This document shows, piece by piece, positions 44,019 to 53,001 of a stretch of DNA of 62,506 nucleotides. The notes below the pieces were generated by a model. The model was not told where the DNA came from and made no database searches. It was given only the letters and a program-made list of their open reading frames with translations. Positions within the stretch are counted from its first letter, which is position 1. Every line of letters begins with the position of its first letter. Source of the stretch: an uncultured Chryseobacterium sp. (lineage in GTDB: Bacteria > Bacteroidota > Bacteroidia > Flavobacteriales > Weeksellaceae); NCBI RefSeq assembly GCF_913776365.1, contig NZ_CAJYMO010000318.1, positions 91,227 to 153,732 on the forward strand, in the 5' to 3' direction. Made by a program: the position numbers and the translations under genes.

Positions 44019-44672
44019 TTATTCCTTCATTCTTGCAATCACGTCCAGTCCGCCTTTGGTAATGTCGCCTATCTTACAAACGATCTCGGTATCCATCGGC
44101 AGGAAAACATCCATTCTGGAACCGAATTTGATAAATCCGAATTCGTGTCCTGCTTTGGATTCATCGCCTTCATTGCAATAAAAGACAATTCTTCTCGCAA
44201 CATAGCCTGCGATCTGCCGGAAAACAACCTTATGGCCGGTGAGGCTTTCCACTGCTACGGTTGTCCTCTCATTATCGGTAGACGATTTCTCGTGCCATGC
44301 CACGAGGTATTTACCGGGATGGTACTTTTTGTACAATACTTTCCCGGAAACCGGAAACCGGCAGATGTGGACGTTAAGCGGAGACATAAAGATCGAAACC
44401 TGAATAGCTTTTTCCTTCAGGAATTCGTTCTCTTCCACTTCTTTAATCATCACCACTTTTCCGTCTACCGGGGCAATCACATTTTCCCGGTGCTCCAGGA
44501 TATCACGGTCAGGAACCCTGAAGAACCAGAATACCAGGCTGTATACTATCAGCAGTGGCAGAATAACTACCAATGACCACATTTCAAGAAAATAAATAGC
44601 CAAAGCTCCCAGAATGATGAACAAAACGGTAGCAACGGTAATCGTTCCTTTTGATTCTCTGTGTAATTTCAT
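44019..44672 (-). CDS. psd: phosphatidylserine decarboxylase
   Basis: This 217-residue protein converts phosphatidylserine to phosphatidylethanolamine. Near the C-terminus FIKFGSRMDVFLP contains the Gly-Ser self-cleavage site that forms the pyruvoyl group. VIAPVDGKV and SIFMSPLNVHICRFPVSG are typical. Hydrophobic segments near residues 13-50 anchor it to the inner membrane. It is the short bacterial form. Its start is 4 bases after the stop of cdsA, so both lipid enzymes come from one mRNA. Confidence 0.95.
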   Translation of the reverse strand: MKLHRESKGTITVATVLFIILGALAIYFLEMWSLVVILPLLIVYSLVFWFFRVPDRDILEHRENVIAPVDGKVVMIKEVEENEFLKEKAIQVSIFMSPLNVHICRFPVSGKVLYKKYHPGKYLVAWHEKSSTDNERTTVAVESLTGHKVVFRQIAGYVARRIVFYCNEGDESKAGHEFGFIKFGSRMDVFLPMDTEIVCKIGDITKGGLDVIARMKE

Positions 44673-44676
44673 GAGA

Positions 44677-45558
44677 TTAAATAAATTTTTCTAAAATAAA
44701 GTACAAATATACGACAGGAACGCAGATTAAAAAACTATCCAGCCGGTCTAAAACTCCTCCGTGCCCCGGAATGATGTTCCCGCTGTCTTTTACCCCGAAA
44801 TTTCTTTTCAGCTGGCTCTCCACGAGATCACCGGCAGGAGCAAAGGCTGCCACCAGAAAACCTACAACCATCCAGTTGCCCCGGAGATCCGGCTGATATT
44901 GTTCGATAAAATAAGACAGCACCAGTGTAAGAACCACTCCGCCGATATAGCCTTCCCAGGTCTTTTTAGGTGATATTTTAGGAGCCATCTTGTGTTTACC
45001 GAAAAATTTCCCGGTGAGATAGGCAAATGTATCGCTGCTCCAGATCAGGATGAAGAGGAAAAGTACCTCCAGGGAAAAACGGTCATCAAAACTTGAAAAC
45101 TTAGGCAGTCCTAAAGCAAAGCTGAAAGGAAGCGCTACATAGATCACCGTGAAGATCAGTTTCCCGCTGTCATAATAAAGCTCATTCGGATATTTGAACA
45201 GGGTAACCACTGCAATGACAATAAGCAGCATGGCAAGAATCTCGCTGATCCTGAAATCGAAGAAAAAATCAAAATGGAAATAGCGTTTGGAGAAAATATA
45301 AAAGATGAAAACAACCAGCGGTAGCACCACCCATCTTTCATATCCGTTCTCAAATTTCATTATTTTAAAACACTCCCAGGAGCCTGCTCCCAGCAGAAAA
45401 GTAATCAGGCCGTAGTACAGGTATTCCTGTTTTACAAGCCCCGGAGAAATCCCGTTTATCAGCTGGGCGCCCAGCGGTGTGGTACAGAAAACGATAACGG
45501 CTACGTAAACAAGTCCTGAAAGGGTTCTCTGAATAAGGTTTTTGTCCAAGATAATCAA
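44677..45558 (-). CDS. cdsA: phosphatidate cytidylyltransferase
   Basis: This 293-residue membrane enzyme makes CDP-diacylglycerol from phosphatidate and CTP, the precursor of phosphatidylserine. It has about eight hydrophobic segments, then the signature region: SPKKTWEGYIGG and GDLVESQLKRNFGVKDSG followed by PGHGGVLDRLDS. It lies 15 bases after the LUD gene and 4 bases before psd, so successive steps of phospholipid synthesis are adjacent. Confidence 0.96.
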   Translation of the reverse strand: MIILDKNLIQRTLSGLVYVAVIVFCTTPLGAQLINGISPGLVKQEYLYYGLITFLLGAGSWECFKIMKFENGYERWVVLPLVVFIFYIFSKRYFHFDFFFDFRISEILAMLLIVIAVVTLFKYPNELYYDSGKLIFTVIYVALPFSFALGLPKFSSFDDRFSLEVLFLFILIWSSDTFAYLTGKFFGKHKMAPKISPKKTWEGYIGGVVLTLVLSYFIEQYQPDLRGNWMVVGFLVAAFAPAGDLVESQLKRNFGVKDSGNIIPGHGGVLDRLDSFLICVPVVYLYFILEKFI

Positions 45559-45573
45559 TTTATAAGTTGATGC

Positions 45574-46155
45574 CTAATCTTCAAGCAGCAGTAGAAAGAG
45601 TTTGGTATTGGTATGCATGGAGGTATCCAGCTTGGATTGCCCGCCGCTGATGGAAGTAAGGTTTTTGATGTTTCCGTTGCGTTTTATTTTCCCCATGGCA
45701 TCATTCAGGTTGCTGACAATCTGGGAAACATTGGCCATGATAATTATTTTATCCGGCAGCCGCGAAGAATGGTAATGGAGAATATTATTATGGGACAACA
45801 TGATCCTTCCATCATAGGCAATAAGATACTCACAGGTAATAAAACTGGCATCATTGCCGCTCTGCAGCTCAGGCGTGTAGGAAGCCTTCACCACATCCAG
45901 AAAGTTCTGCAGGTCTTTGTCCCAGCAGAACAGATTGCTGATACCTTCTATTTTAAGAATCTGGTTCAGGGTCTGGAGCGCTTCTGCCTCGTCTGCACAG
46001 TAATTAAAAAATCCGCCCGAGTGGGTAAATAACTGCGCAAACTTATAGTCGAGATCCGCATTTTTAAGCGAGTCCCCGAGTTTTTCCAGGCTCTGTTTTT
46101 CTTCTTCTTCAGGCTGGTTGGTAAGTTTGCTTACAATCCTTTTGAATAAGTTCAA
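45574..46155 (-). CDS. LUD domain protein (LutC/YkgG-like), stand-alone
   Basis: This 193-residue protein matches the LUD fold of lactate-utilisation protein LutC: AEALQTLNQIL in the N-terminal half and a core with SFITCEYLIAYDGRIMLSH, DKIIIMANVSQIV and SGGQSKLDTSMH. Known LutC partners LutA and LutB are absent, so lactate oxidation is not supported. It is the first gene of a transcript with cdsA and psd and has its own -7 element. The role in this lipid context is unknown. Confidence 0.83.
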   Translation of the reverse strand: MNLFKRIVSKLTNQPEEEEKQSLEKLGDSLKNADLDYKFAQLFTHSGGFFNYCADEAEALQTLNQILKIEGISNLFCWDKDLQNFLDVVKASYTPELQSGNDASFITCEYLIAYDGRIMLSHNNILHYHSSRLPDKIIIMANVSQIVSNLNDAMGKIKRNGNIKNLTSISGGQSKLDTSMHTNTKLFLLLLED

Positions 46156-46182
46156 CGTAGTTTATTTTTTAGTCACTTTATA

Positions 46183-46190
46183 CAAAAATA
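46183..46190 (-). promoter_or_regulatory. -7 element TATTTTTG before the LUD-cdsA-psd operon
   Basis: Exact minus-strand TAnnTTTG match 27 bases from the LUD start codon. Confidence 0.55.
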
Positions 46191-46232
46191 TAAAAATTAA
46201 TTCAATAGAAATCCAAAATCCCCTGATATGTA

Positions 46233-46264
46233 TAAAAAAGCCTGACAATTAATCATTGTCAGGC
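46233..46264 (-). terminator. intrinsic terminator after ftsH
   Basis: GCCTGACAAT (46240-46249) pairs with ATTGTCAGGC (46255-46264); the minus-strand tail is T-rich. Confidence 0.88.
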
Positions 46265-46286
46265 CTGAATAATTTATCGTAGGTGA

Positions 46287-48299
46287 TTAAATCTGCGTCG
46301 GGCTGTCCGGCGCCTGGATCTCACTTTCCCCTTCTTTATCTTTGATAAGAATTTCTTCCTGAGGTTCTTTCGTAACAGGAATGGTGTTGGTTACCGGCTT
46401 CTCGGTCAATTCCGGATCCCATGCCCTTTTCCCGAATACTTCCTCCAGATCTTCTCTGAAAATTACTTCTTTTTCAAGAAGTTTCGTGGCCAGTGCATCC
46501 AGCTTGTCCTTGTTATCGGTCAGGATCTGTACCGCACGGTCATACTGGGTTTCAATAAGCCCTCTGATTTCCACATCAATTTTCTTGGCGGTTTCCTCAG
46601 AGTACGGTTTCCCGAAATTATATTCAGACTGTCCTGAGCTGTCATAATAGGAAATATTTCCGATGTTCGGGCTCAGACCGTAAATGGTTACCATTGCCTG
46701 TGCTCTTTTCGTCACACTCTCCAGATCCGATAGGGCTCCTGTAGAAATATTGTTGAAAATCACCTGCTCAGCCGCTCTTCCGCCCAGCGTCGCACACATT
46801 TCGTCCAGCATCTGTTCTGTGGTGGTCAGCTGTCTTTCTTCAGGCAGGTACCAGGCAGCTCCCAGGGAACGCCCTCTCGGTACGATGGTTACTTTTAAGA
46901 GTGGTGAAGCATGTTCCACCAGCCATGAGATGGTAGCATGACCGGCTTCATGGTAAGCCACTCTTTTCTTTTCGGAAGGTTTGATGGCTTTGTTTTTCTT
47001 TTCAAGACCACCGATGATCCTGTCAACAGCGTCAAGGAAATCCTGTTTGCTTACGGAAGAGTGGTCGTTTCTTGCAGCAATCAGTGCCGCTTCATTACAT
47101 ACATTGGCAATATCTGCTCCGCTGAATCCCGGGGTCTGCTTGGCCAGGAATTCCCGGTCTACATTATCATCCAGTTTGATTTTCTTCAGGTGGACATCAA
47201 AGATCTGTCTTCTTTCATGAAGTTCCGGAAGGTCCACATAGATCGAACGGTCAAACCGTCCGGCTCTCATCAACGCTTTATCCAGGATATCTGCCCTGTT
47301 GGTAGCCGCCATTACAATAACGTTGGTATCCGTTCCGAAACCATCCATTTCCGTCAGCAACTGGTTCAGCGTGTTCTCTCTTTCGTCATTTCCGCCGGAG
47401 AAGTTGTTTTTTCCCCTGGCACGCCCGATGGCATCAATCTCATCAATAAAGATAATGGCAGGTGATTTGGCTTTCGCCTGTGCAAAAAGGTCACGTACCC
47501 TTGACGCTCCCACGCCGACAAACATTTCTACGAAATCTGAACCGGAAAGAGAGAAGAAAGGTACTTTGGCCTCTCCTGCTACGGCTTTTGCCAATAAGGT
47601 TTTACCGGTTCCCGGAGGCCCTACCAAAAGGACTCCTTTCGGGATTTTCCCTCCCAGTTTGGTATATTTTTCTGAATTTTTCAGAAAGTCAACAACTTCC
47701 TGTACTTCTTCCTTAGCACCTTCAAGTCCGGCAACATCTTTAAAGGTTACCTGAATTCTCTCTTTTTCGTCAAACAGTTTCGCTTTGGATTTCCCAATAG
47801 AGAAAATCTGTCCTCCAGGACCTCCGCCGCTTCCCATTTTCCGGAAAAGGAAGAAATAAAATAATCCCAAGATGGCAATCCACACAATAGCCTGAAGCAG
47901 GAAGCCCATTAAAGGACTTTCCCCTTCTGCATAGTCTTTTGACGTCTGCAGCGCAGGATTCTGCTGTTTTAAGGCATCAAACTTCTCCAGGAAAAGCCTG
48001 AGATCCCCGTATTTCAGGGTAAAATCAGCTTTCGGAGCCATGGAAAGGCCTGAAAAAGGGCTGGACTTGTCCTCTTTTTTTACGGTAGCTGACTTGGCAG
48101 CCTGTGTTAAAAACACGTCGGCCTTCTGGGCCTGTTTGTCAATGACAACTCTCTGGACTTTTCCTGCCTGCATTTCTTTGAAGAAACCGTCTTCATCAAT
48201 CGTCTTTGCATTACTTTCTCCCATAAGATTGGGAACAAAAAGTAAAATAAGGGCGATAATGGCAATCGGAAAAAACCAGTTAAATCCTTTATTGTTCAT
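46287..48299 (-). CDS. ftsH: ATP-dependent zinc metalloprotease FtsH
   Basis: This 670-residue inner-membrane AAA+ protease degrades misfolded membrane proteins and regulators. Two transmembrane segments (about 8-25 and 132-152) flank a periplasmic domain; the AAA module has Walker A GPPGTGKT (227-234), Walker [10 protein letters not shown] and RAGRFDR; the zinc site is HEAGH (450-454). The C-terminal 50 residues are acidic and variable. rsfS lies 16 bases upstream in the same direction. Confidence 0.97.
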   Translation of the reverse strand: MNNKGFNWFFPIAIIALILLFVPNLMGESNAKTIDEDGFFKEMQAGKVQRVVIDKQAQKADVFLTQAAKSATVKKEDKSSPFSGLSMAPKADFTLKYGDLRLFLEKFDALKQQNPALQTSKDYAEGESPLMGFLLQAIVWIAILGLFYFFLFRKMGSGGGPGGQIFSIGKSKAKLFDEKERIQVTFKDVAGLEGAKEEVQEVVDFLKNSEKYTKLGGKIPKGVLLVGPPGTGKTLLAKAVAGEAKVPFFSLSGSDFVEMFVGVGASRVRDLFAQAKAKSPAIIFIDEIDAIGRARGKNNFSGGNDERENTLNQLLTEMDGFGTDTNVIVMAATNRADILDKALMRAGRFDRSIYVDLPELHERRQIFDVHLKKIKLDDNVDREFLAKQTPGFSGADIANVCNEAALIAARNDHSSVSKQDFLDAVDRIIGGLEKKNKAIKPSEKKRVAYHEAGHATISWLVEHASPLLKVTIVPRGRSLGAAWYLPEERQLTTTEQMLDEMCATLGGRAAEQVIFNNISTGALSDLESVTKRAQAMVTIYGLSPNIGNISYYDSSGQSEYNFGKPYSEETAKKIDVEIRGLIETQYDRAVQILTDNKDKLDALATKLLEKEVIFREDLEEVFGKRAWDPELTEKPVTNTIPVTKEPQEEILIKDKEGESEIQAPDSPTQI

Positions 48300-48315
48300 T
48301 TATACTTTTTAAAAT

Positions 48316-48684
48316 TTATATTTCATTTTCAATTCTGGTGATGTCTGCATCCCCCCAAAGTTCTTCTATATCATAGTATGCCCTCACTTCCTTCTGGAAG
48401 ATATGAACCACTACCGACACATAATCTACCAGTACCCACATTGAATTTTCGGTACCTTCCACATGCCAAGGCCTGTCTTTTAAATCGTTTCTTACTTTCT
48501 TTTCTACGCTTCCTGCCAATGCAGATACCTGTGTATTGGAGTTACCACTACAGATAACGAAGGTTTCTGCCACGGAATTTTCAATTTTTGAAAGATCGAA
48601 AATCATGATATCTTCACCTTTCACATCCTGGATAGCTTCTACAATTTTATCTATTAGCGCCTGCTTTTCTGCTGTTTTGTTCAT
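48316..48684 (-). CDS. rsfS: ribosome silencing factor (RsfS/Iojap)
   Basis: This 122-residue protein binds L14 of the large ribosomal subunit and blocks subunit joining in poor growth. DLSKIENSVAETFVICSGNSNTQV (read in two parts) and WHVEGTENSMWVLVDYVSVVVHIF (likewise) are the family core. The ATG at 48684 is chosen because an upstream ATG at 48705 overlaps the -7 element at 48703. Coupling to ftsH is common in Bacteroidota. Confidence 0.94.
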   Translation of the reverse strand: MNKTAEKQALIDKIVEAIQDVKGEDIMIFDLSKIENSVAETFVICSGNSNTQVSALAGSVEKKVRNDLKDRPWHVEGTENSMWVLVDYVSVVVHIFQKEVRAYYDIEELWGDADITRIENEI

Positions 48685-48702
48685 TAAAATATCTATAATC
48701 TG

Positions 48703-48710
48703 CAAATTTA
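48703..48710 (-). promoter_or_regulatory. -7 element TAAATTTG before rsfS-ftsH
   Basis: Exact minus-strand TAnnTTTG match 18 bases from the preferred rsfS start codon. Confidence 0.55.
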
Positions 48711-48769
48711 TTGTTTTTCTTTTACTTTAGCCTTACTTTTAGCTCCCGAAAGTCTTAAAGTTTTCTTAA

Positions 48770-49486
48770 ATGAGCCAACTGTTTTATATAAAAGCATGTT
48801 CTTCTACTAATGACGAAATTGCCGGGTTTTTACCTTACGGGGATTCAGATTTTATTGCCCTCCATACTTTCTGCCAGACCAGAGGCCGGGGTCAGTACGG
48901 GAATACGTGGATGTCAAATGCTGAAAAAAATATAGCGTATACGCTTGCGGTGAAAACTGAGAACTTTATCATTCCCGATAGTCTGTTCAATTATTATACC
49001 GCAATTCTCATCAGCGATTTTCTTGCCAATGTGGCTGACTGCCCTGCAGAAATCAAATGGCCCAATGATATCATTCTCAGGAAAAAGAAGATTGCAGGAA
49101 TGCTGATTGAAAAGAAAAAGATCCGTGACATCAACTATTACATCATCGGAGCCGGGATCAATGTGCTTCAGGAAGTATTTGATCAGATCCCCAATGCGGG
49201 CTCCCTTTTTTCCCAGACCAGTAAAACCTTTGACCTTGAAGAACTTACACTAAAACTACATAACCTTATTGTTGACGGATTGAAACAAACCCCTTCCCCG
49301 GCCGATATCATCACCCGTTTCAACAATTGCCTGTTCCGCAGGGATAAAATTTCCGTTTTTGAGGTTGACGGAAAGAGACAAAATGGCATCATCCGGCATG
49401 CTGACGAAAAAGGAGAACTCTGGATTGACCTTGAAAATGACGGCTTGAAATCCTTCTACCATAAAGAAGTGAAGCTTCTTTACTGA
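48770..49486 (+). CDS. birA: biotin-[acetyl-CoA-carboxylase] ligase
   Basis: This 238-residue enzyme makes biotinyl-AMP and loads biotin onto carboxylases. The nucleotide loop TRGRGQYGNTW and the biotin-binding KWPNDIIL with IAGMLIE are present, followed by the small C-terminal SH3-like domain (DKISVFEVDGKRQNG). There is no N-terminal DNA-binding domain, so it is a group I ligase and not a repressor. Its last seven bases overlap the end of the convergent lptF/G gene. Confidence 0.94.
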   Translation: MSQLFYIKACSSTNDEIAGFLPYGDSDFIALHTFCQTRGRGQYGNTWMSNAEKNIAYTLAVKTENFIIPDSLFNYYTAILISDFLANVADCPAEIKWPNDIILRKKKIAGMLIEKKKIRDINYYIIGAGINVLQEVFDQIPNAGSLFSQTSKTFDLEELTLKLHNLIVDGLKQTPSPADIITRFNNCLFRRDKISVFEVDGKRQNGIIRHADEKGELWIDLENDGLKSFYHKEVKLLY

Positions 49487-50592
49487 TTTGCCCTTCTGAG
49501 ATACAGCACCAGGGCCAGCGGCATAAAGACCATATTCGGAAGCCACATGGCAACGGCCGGAGGCAACACCTTATTTTCGGAAACGATTTTAAGGGCTTCA
49601 AAGGAGAATACAAAGACGAAGGCCAGCGAGATTCCCAAGGCAAGATTGATTCCCAGGCCGCCCCTTTTTTTCTGTGAAGAAAGGGAAAGTGCCAGAAAGG
49701 TAAGAATGACAATAGAAACCGGCATGGAGGTCCGCTGGTGAAGCTCATTCAGGTGGGCATTCAGGTTACTGTTCCCTTTTTCCGATTCCCGGGCGATAAA
49801 TTTTAGCAGTTCGGGTGTTGTCTTATTCTGTCCCAGAAGGTTATTCGGGAAAAGTTCATCAGGACCCTGCCCGAATTTCTTTTTAAGGTCAAAGCCATTG
49901 GCCAGTCTTTCAGTATCGTCCGGATTAACGGTCTTTTCCGTGTATGAGTTCAGCACGAATATTTTTTTCTCTTTATCCCATGATACATCGGCAGCCTTCA
50001 GCTCATAGGCCAGCTTACGGTTCTTATCGAATTTCTGATAAACGAAACCGGATCCGCGGTACTCCCTTTTGTTCCATGAGTTGATAAAGATATACTCCGT
50101 TTTGCTCAGCTGTGCTGAAACGGGAGCGATTCCCATTACTTTTTCCTTTTTTGTTGCATTGTAGGTATAAGCTTCCAGCTGGTTTTTCTGGATATTTGCC
50201 CATGGCAGGATAAAATGGTTGATCCCCAGAGACAGCAACGCAATGAAAAGTGAAGTGAGCAGGTAAGGCCGTGCAAAACGGTGGAAACTCGCCCCGCTGC
50301 TGATGATAGCAACGATCTCGGTATTATTGGCCATCCGGGACGTAAAATAAATCACGGAAATAAATACGAGAATGGACAGAAAGGTCATCACCAGGTTGAT
50401 GATCCAGAAAGGATAAAAGTGGATCAGGAAATAGGTAAGGTTCAGTTTCTGATCAAGTGCCATGGCATTTTCAATCCTCGGAATCTTTTGCTGGACATCA
50501 ATTACCAGCACCACAATAGACAGCAGGACCAGCATGAAGCTGAAGGTCCCGAGATACTTTCTGACAATATACCTGTCTACAATTTTTAACAT
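49480..50592 (-). CDS. LptF/LptG family LPS-export permease
   Basis: This 370-residue inner-membrane protein belongs to the LptBFG complex that extracts lipopolysaccharide. The start MLKIVDRYIVRKYLGTF and the following helices, NNTEIVAIISSGASFHRFARP and the C-terminal helix block (SIVILTFLALSLSSQKKRGGLG, in two parts) are typical; a periplasmic beta-jellyroll lies between (about 130-280). LptF and LptG cannot be told apart here. tgt ends 37 bases upstream on the same strand, so the two may be co-transcribed. Confidence 0.92.
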   Translation of the reverse strand: MLKIVDRYIVRKYLGTFSFMLVLLSIVVLVIDVQQKIPRIENAMALDQKLNLTYFLIHFYPFWIINLVMTFLSILVFISVIYFTSRMANNTEIVAIISSGASFHRFARPYLLTSLFIALLSLGINHFILPWANIQKNQLEAYTYNATKKEKVMGIAPVSAQLSKTEYIFINSWNKREYRGSGFVYQKFDKNRKLAYELKAADVSWDKEKKIFVLNSYTEKTVNPDDTERLANGFDLKKKFGQGPDELFPNNLLGQNKTTPELLKFIARESEKGNSNLNAHLNELHQRTSMPVSIVILTFLALSLSSQKKRGGLGINLALGISLAFVFVFSFEALKIVSENKVLPPAVAMWLPNMVFMPLALVLYLRRANQ

Positions 50593-50629
50593 CGCTGTTT
50601 CTGATCTTTAGGTTGTTTTCTGATCTTTT

Positions 50630-51760
50630 TTATAGCCTTTGCCTCAGCACCGGCACCACTGAATTTTTCCATTGGTAAAAGTCGCCTGCCAGGATATGTT
50701 CCCTTGCCGTCCTTACCAGATCCAGGTAAAATGCCAGGTTATGAATGGAAGCAATCTGCTTGGCCAGGTATTCCTTGGATACGAAAAGGTGCCTCAGGTA
50801 TGCTTTGGAATACTCCCGGTCAACAAAACTGGTTCCCATCTCGTCCAGCGGTGAGAAATCCTGTTTCCATTTTTCGTTTTTCATATTCATGACGCCTTTC
50901 CAGGTGAAAAGCATGGCATTTCTTGCATTCCGGGTCGGCATGACACAGTCCATCATATCAATTCCCAGGCCGATGGATTCCAGGATATTCCATGGCGTCC
51001 CCACTCCCATCAGGTATCTCGGTTTTTCTTTTGGCAGAATATCCGTAACCTCATCGGTAATCCTGTACATTTCTTCTTCCGGCTCTCCTACCGAAAGGCC
51101 GCCGATGGCATTTCCTTCCGCTCCTGCTTCGGCAATTACTTCTGCAGAAATTTTTCTTAAATCTGAATAGGTGGATCCCTGTACGATCGGGAAGAAGGTC
51201 TGCTTATGACCATACAGTTCGGGATTCTTTTCGTTCCAATCCATACATCGCTTCAGCCACCGGTGGGTCATTTCCATAGAGGATTTTACCTGATTGTAAT
51301 CACAGGGATACGCCACACATTCATCAAAAGCCATGAAAATATCAGCCCCGATCTGCCGCTGGATTTCCATTGATTTTTCCGGCGTAAACAAATGAACGCT
51401 TCCGTCTATATGAGATTTGAATTTCACCCCTTCTTCAGACATCTTTCTTGTACCCGAAAGCGAGAATACCTGGAAACCTCCTGAATCGGTAAGGATGGGA
51501 AGATCCCAGTTCATGAACCGGTGCAGCCCGCCGGCTTTTTCCATCGTATCCATTCCGGGACGAAGATACAGGTGATAGGTATTCCCCAGAATAATCTGGG
51601 CTTTGATGTCTTCTTTCAGTTCTCTCTGATGAACTGTTTTTACGCTGGCCACAGTTCCTACCGGCATGAAAATCGGAGTCTGTACCGTCCCGTGAGCGGT
51701 CACTATTTCTCCGGCTCTCGCTTTTCCTTCTGTGGTTTTATTAATGGTAAAAAATTTCAT
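50630..51760 (-). CDS. tgt: tRNA-guanine transglycosylase, lacking the zinc-site cysteines
   Basis: This 376-residue enzyme inserts preQ1 at the wobble guanine of certain tRNAs. Active-site segments are intact: LTDSGGFQVFSLSG, FMAFDECVAYP, GLSVGEPEEEM and the nucleophile segment GIDMMDCVMPTRNARNA. The usual zinc motif CxCxxC that precedes YSKAYLRHL is replaced by MGTSFVD, so three cysteine ligands are missing; the later His in SIHNLAFY remains. Loss may be a lineage feature. It lies upstream of lptF/G. Confidence 0.95.
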   Translation of the reverse strand: MKFFTINKTTEGKARAGEIVTAHGTVQTPIFMPVGTVASVKTVHQRELKEDIKAQIILGNTYHLYLRPGMDTMEKAGGLHRFMNWDLPILTDSGGFQVFSLSGTRKMSEEGVKFKSHIDGSVHLFTPEKSMEIQRQIGADIFMAFDECVAYPCDYNQVKSSMEMTHRWLKRCMDWNEKNPELYGHKQTFFPIVQGSTYSDLRKISAEVIAEAGAEGNAIGGLSVGEPEEEMYRITDEVTDILPKEKPRYLMGVGTPWNILESIGLGIDMMDCVMPTRNARNAMLFTWKGVMNMKNEKWKQDFSPLDEMGTSFVDREYSKAYLRHLFVSKEYLAKQIASIHNLAFYLDLVRTAREHILAGDFYQWKNSVVPVLRQRL

Positions 51761-51829
51761 TCTGTTTATTTCTTTTGCTGCCTGCGGCAGCTTCTGTTCT
51801 GCAGCCTGCCGGGAGCCTGCTTTTTATAT

Positions 51830-52210
51830 TTATCTCGACAGTCCCGGAATGTTCTGAAGATTCCCTGCCGTACCTGTTTTGTCTTTTACATATTTCTCTG
51901 CCTTCGGATCTTTCTCCAGAAGGATTTTCTGGGCATCTTCAGCAATCCCGCCCATTTTTTCCTTTACTACATAATACCGGTAGCTTTCCACGAAATCTGC
52001 TGAGCTTACCTTATGGGCCTTCAGCACATAACGCGTTCCGGCTTCGAGGTTGGAACTCGGATACATGAAAGTCGCCTGGTCATTAATGGAAAGATCGGCA
52101 AGGATTTCCGCCATCTGGTCCCGGGAGATCAGATGTTCAGGCTTATCGATATAGTCTCCGCCACAGGAAACCAGGAGAAAAAGGATAAATATGCCGGTCA
52201 GTTTTTTCAT
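51830..52210 (-). CDS. DUF4296 lipoprotein
   Basis: The ATG at 52210 starts the signal peptide; lipobox VSCG puts the lipidated cysteine near residue 16 and the product is 126 residues. The conserved part has PEHLISRDQMAEILADL and YYVVKEKMGGIAEDAQ, typical of DUF4296 in Bacteroidota. Its ATG overlaps the stop of the glycosyltransferase as ATGA, so translation is coupled. Function is unknown. A GC-rich hairpin (51777-51791) lies between it and tgt. Confidence 0.87.
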   Translation of the reverse strand: MKKLTGIFILFLLVSCGGDYIDKPEHLISRDQMAEILADLSINDQATFMYPSSNLEAGTRYVLKAHKVSSADFVESYRYYVVKEKMGGIAEDAQKILLEKDPKAEKYVKDKTGTAGNLQNIPGLSR

Positions 52211-52923
52211 AACCTGTTGATGATTGATTTCCATTTTAAATTCAGTACCCCGAATACCGCTTCATGAATGATCCCGCCGTTCATTTTGCTCTCTCCGAGG
52301 ATCCTATTGGTAAAGATGATGGGAACTTCCACAATCCTGAACCCTTTTTTGAAGGCCCGGAATTTCATTTCGATCTGAAAGCCATAACCCTTCAGCCTTA
52401 CATTATCCAGTCCGATGTCCTCCAGCACTTTTCTGGAAAAGCAAACGAAACCGGCAGTGGTATCATGTACCGGGATACCCAGTACGAACCGTACGTATTT
52501 TGATGCAAAATAAGACAGCAGCACCCTTCCCATCGGCCAGTTCACTACATTTACGCCTTTGGAATACCTTGATCCTACGGCCATATCCGCCTGAAGGCAG
52601 GCCTTGTAAAGTTTCGGAAGATCCTGCGGGTTGTGGGAAAAATCGGCATCCATCTCAAAAATGTAATCATATTTGTTTTCAATGGCCCATCTGAATCCGT
52701 GGATGTAAGCTTTCCCGAGTCCGTCTTTTATTTTCCGTACCGAAAGATGCAGATGATGCGGGAATTCCTTCTGCATCTCCTTTACCCGTTCTGCCGTTCC
52801 ATCGGGAGATGAATCGTCCACCACCAAAATATGAAAGTCATCTTCCAATGCAAAAACCGCGGAAATAATATTTTCAATATTTTCCTTTTCGTTGTACGTA
52901 GGAATGATAACCAGTTTTTTCAT
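52207..52923 (-). CDS. polyprenol-monophosphomannose synthase-like glycosyltransferase (GT2)
   Basis: The ATG at 52923 begins the GT2 strand KKLVIIPTYNEKENI; a longer frame to 52968 covers the promoter. The 238-residue protein has VVDDSSPDGTAE, the metal-binding DADFSHNP and GSRYSKGV, all typical of dolichol-phosphate mannosyltransferase-like enzymes that load a sugar on undecaprenyl phosphate. It lacks C-terminal transmembrane helices. A role in protein O-glycosylation, which flavobacteria perform, is inferred. The DUF4296 gene overlaps by 4 bases. Confidence 0.9.
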   Translation of the reverse strand: MKKLVIIPTYNEKENIENIISAVFALEDDFHILVVDDSSPDGTAERVKEMQKEFPHHLHLSVRKIKDGLGKAYIHGFRWAIENKYDYIFEMDADFSHNPQDLPKLYKACLQADMAVGSRYSKGVNVVNWPMGRVLLSYFASKYVRFVLGIPVHDTTAGFVCFSRKVLEDIGLDNVRLKGYGFQIEMKFRAFKKGFRIVEVPIIFTNRILGESKMNGGIIHEAVFGVLNLKWKSIINRL

Positions 52924-52932
52924 TTCAGTTTG

Positions 52933-52940
52933 CAAAGATA
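52933..52940 (-). promoter_or_regulatory. -7 element TATCTTTG before the GT2 gene
   Basis: Exact minus-strand TAnnTTTG match 9 bases from the start; a TTTG lies 25 bases further upstream, slightly beyond the usual spacing. Confidence 0.55.
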
Positions 52941-52977
52941 GTTTATTTAACCTTTTTATTTTATACAAAATAATCTA

Positions 52978-52985
52978 TAATTTTG
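52978..52985 (+). promoter_or_regulatory. -7 element TAATTTTG before the DUF4271 gene
   Basis: Exact TAnnTTTG match 16 bases before the TTG start; divergent from the GT2 promoter. Confidence 0.5.
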
Positions 52986-53001
52986 CAAAAAAATAGTTCC
53001 G

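Noticed and set aside
45574..46155. Lactate-utilisation operon
   Set aside because: Only a LutC-like protein is present; neighbours are lipid enzymes and ftsH.
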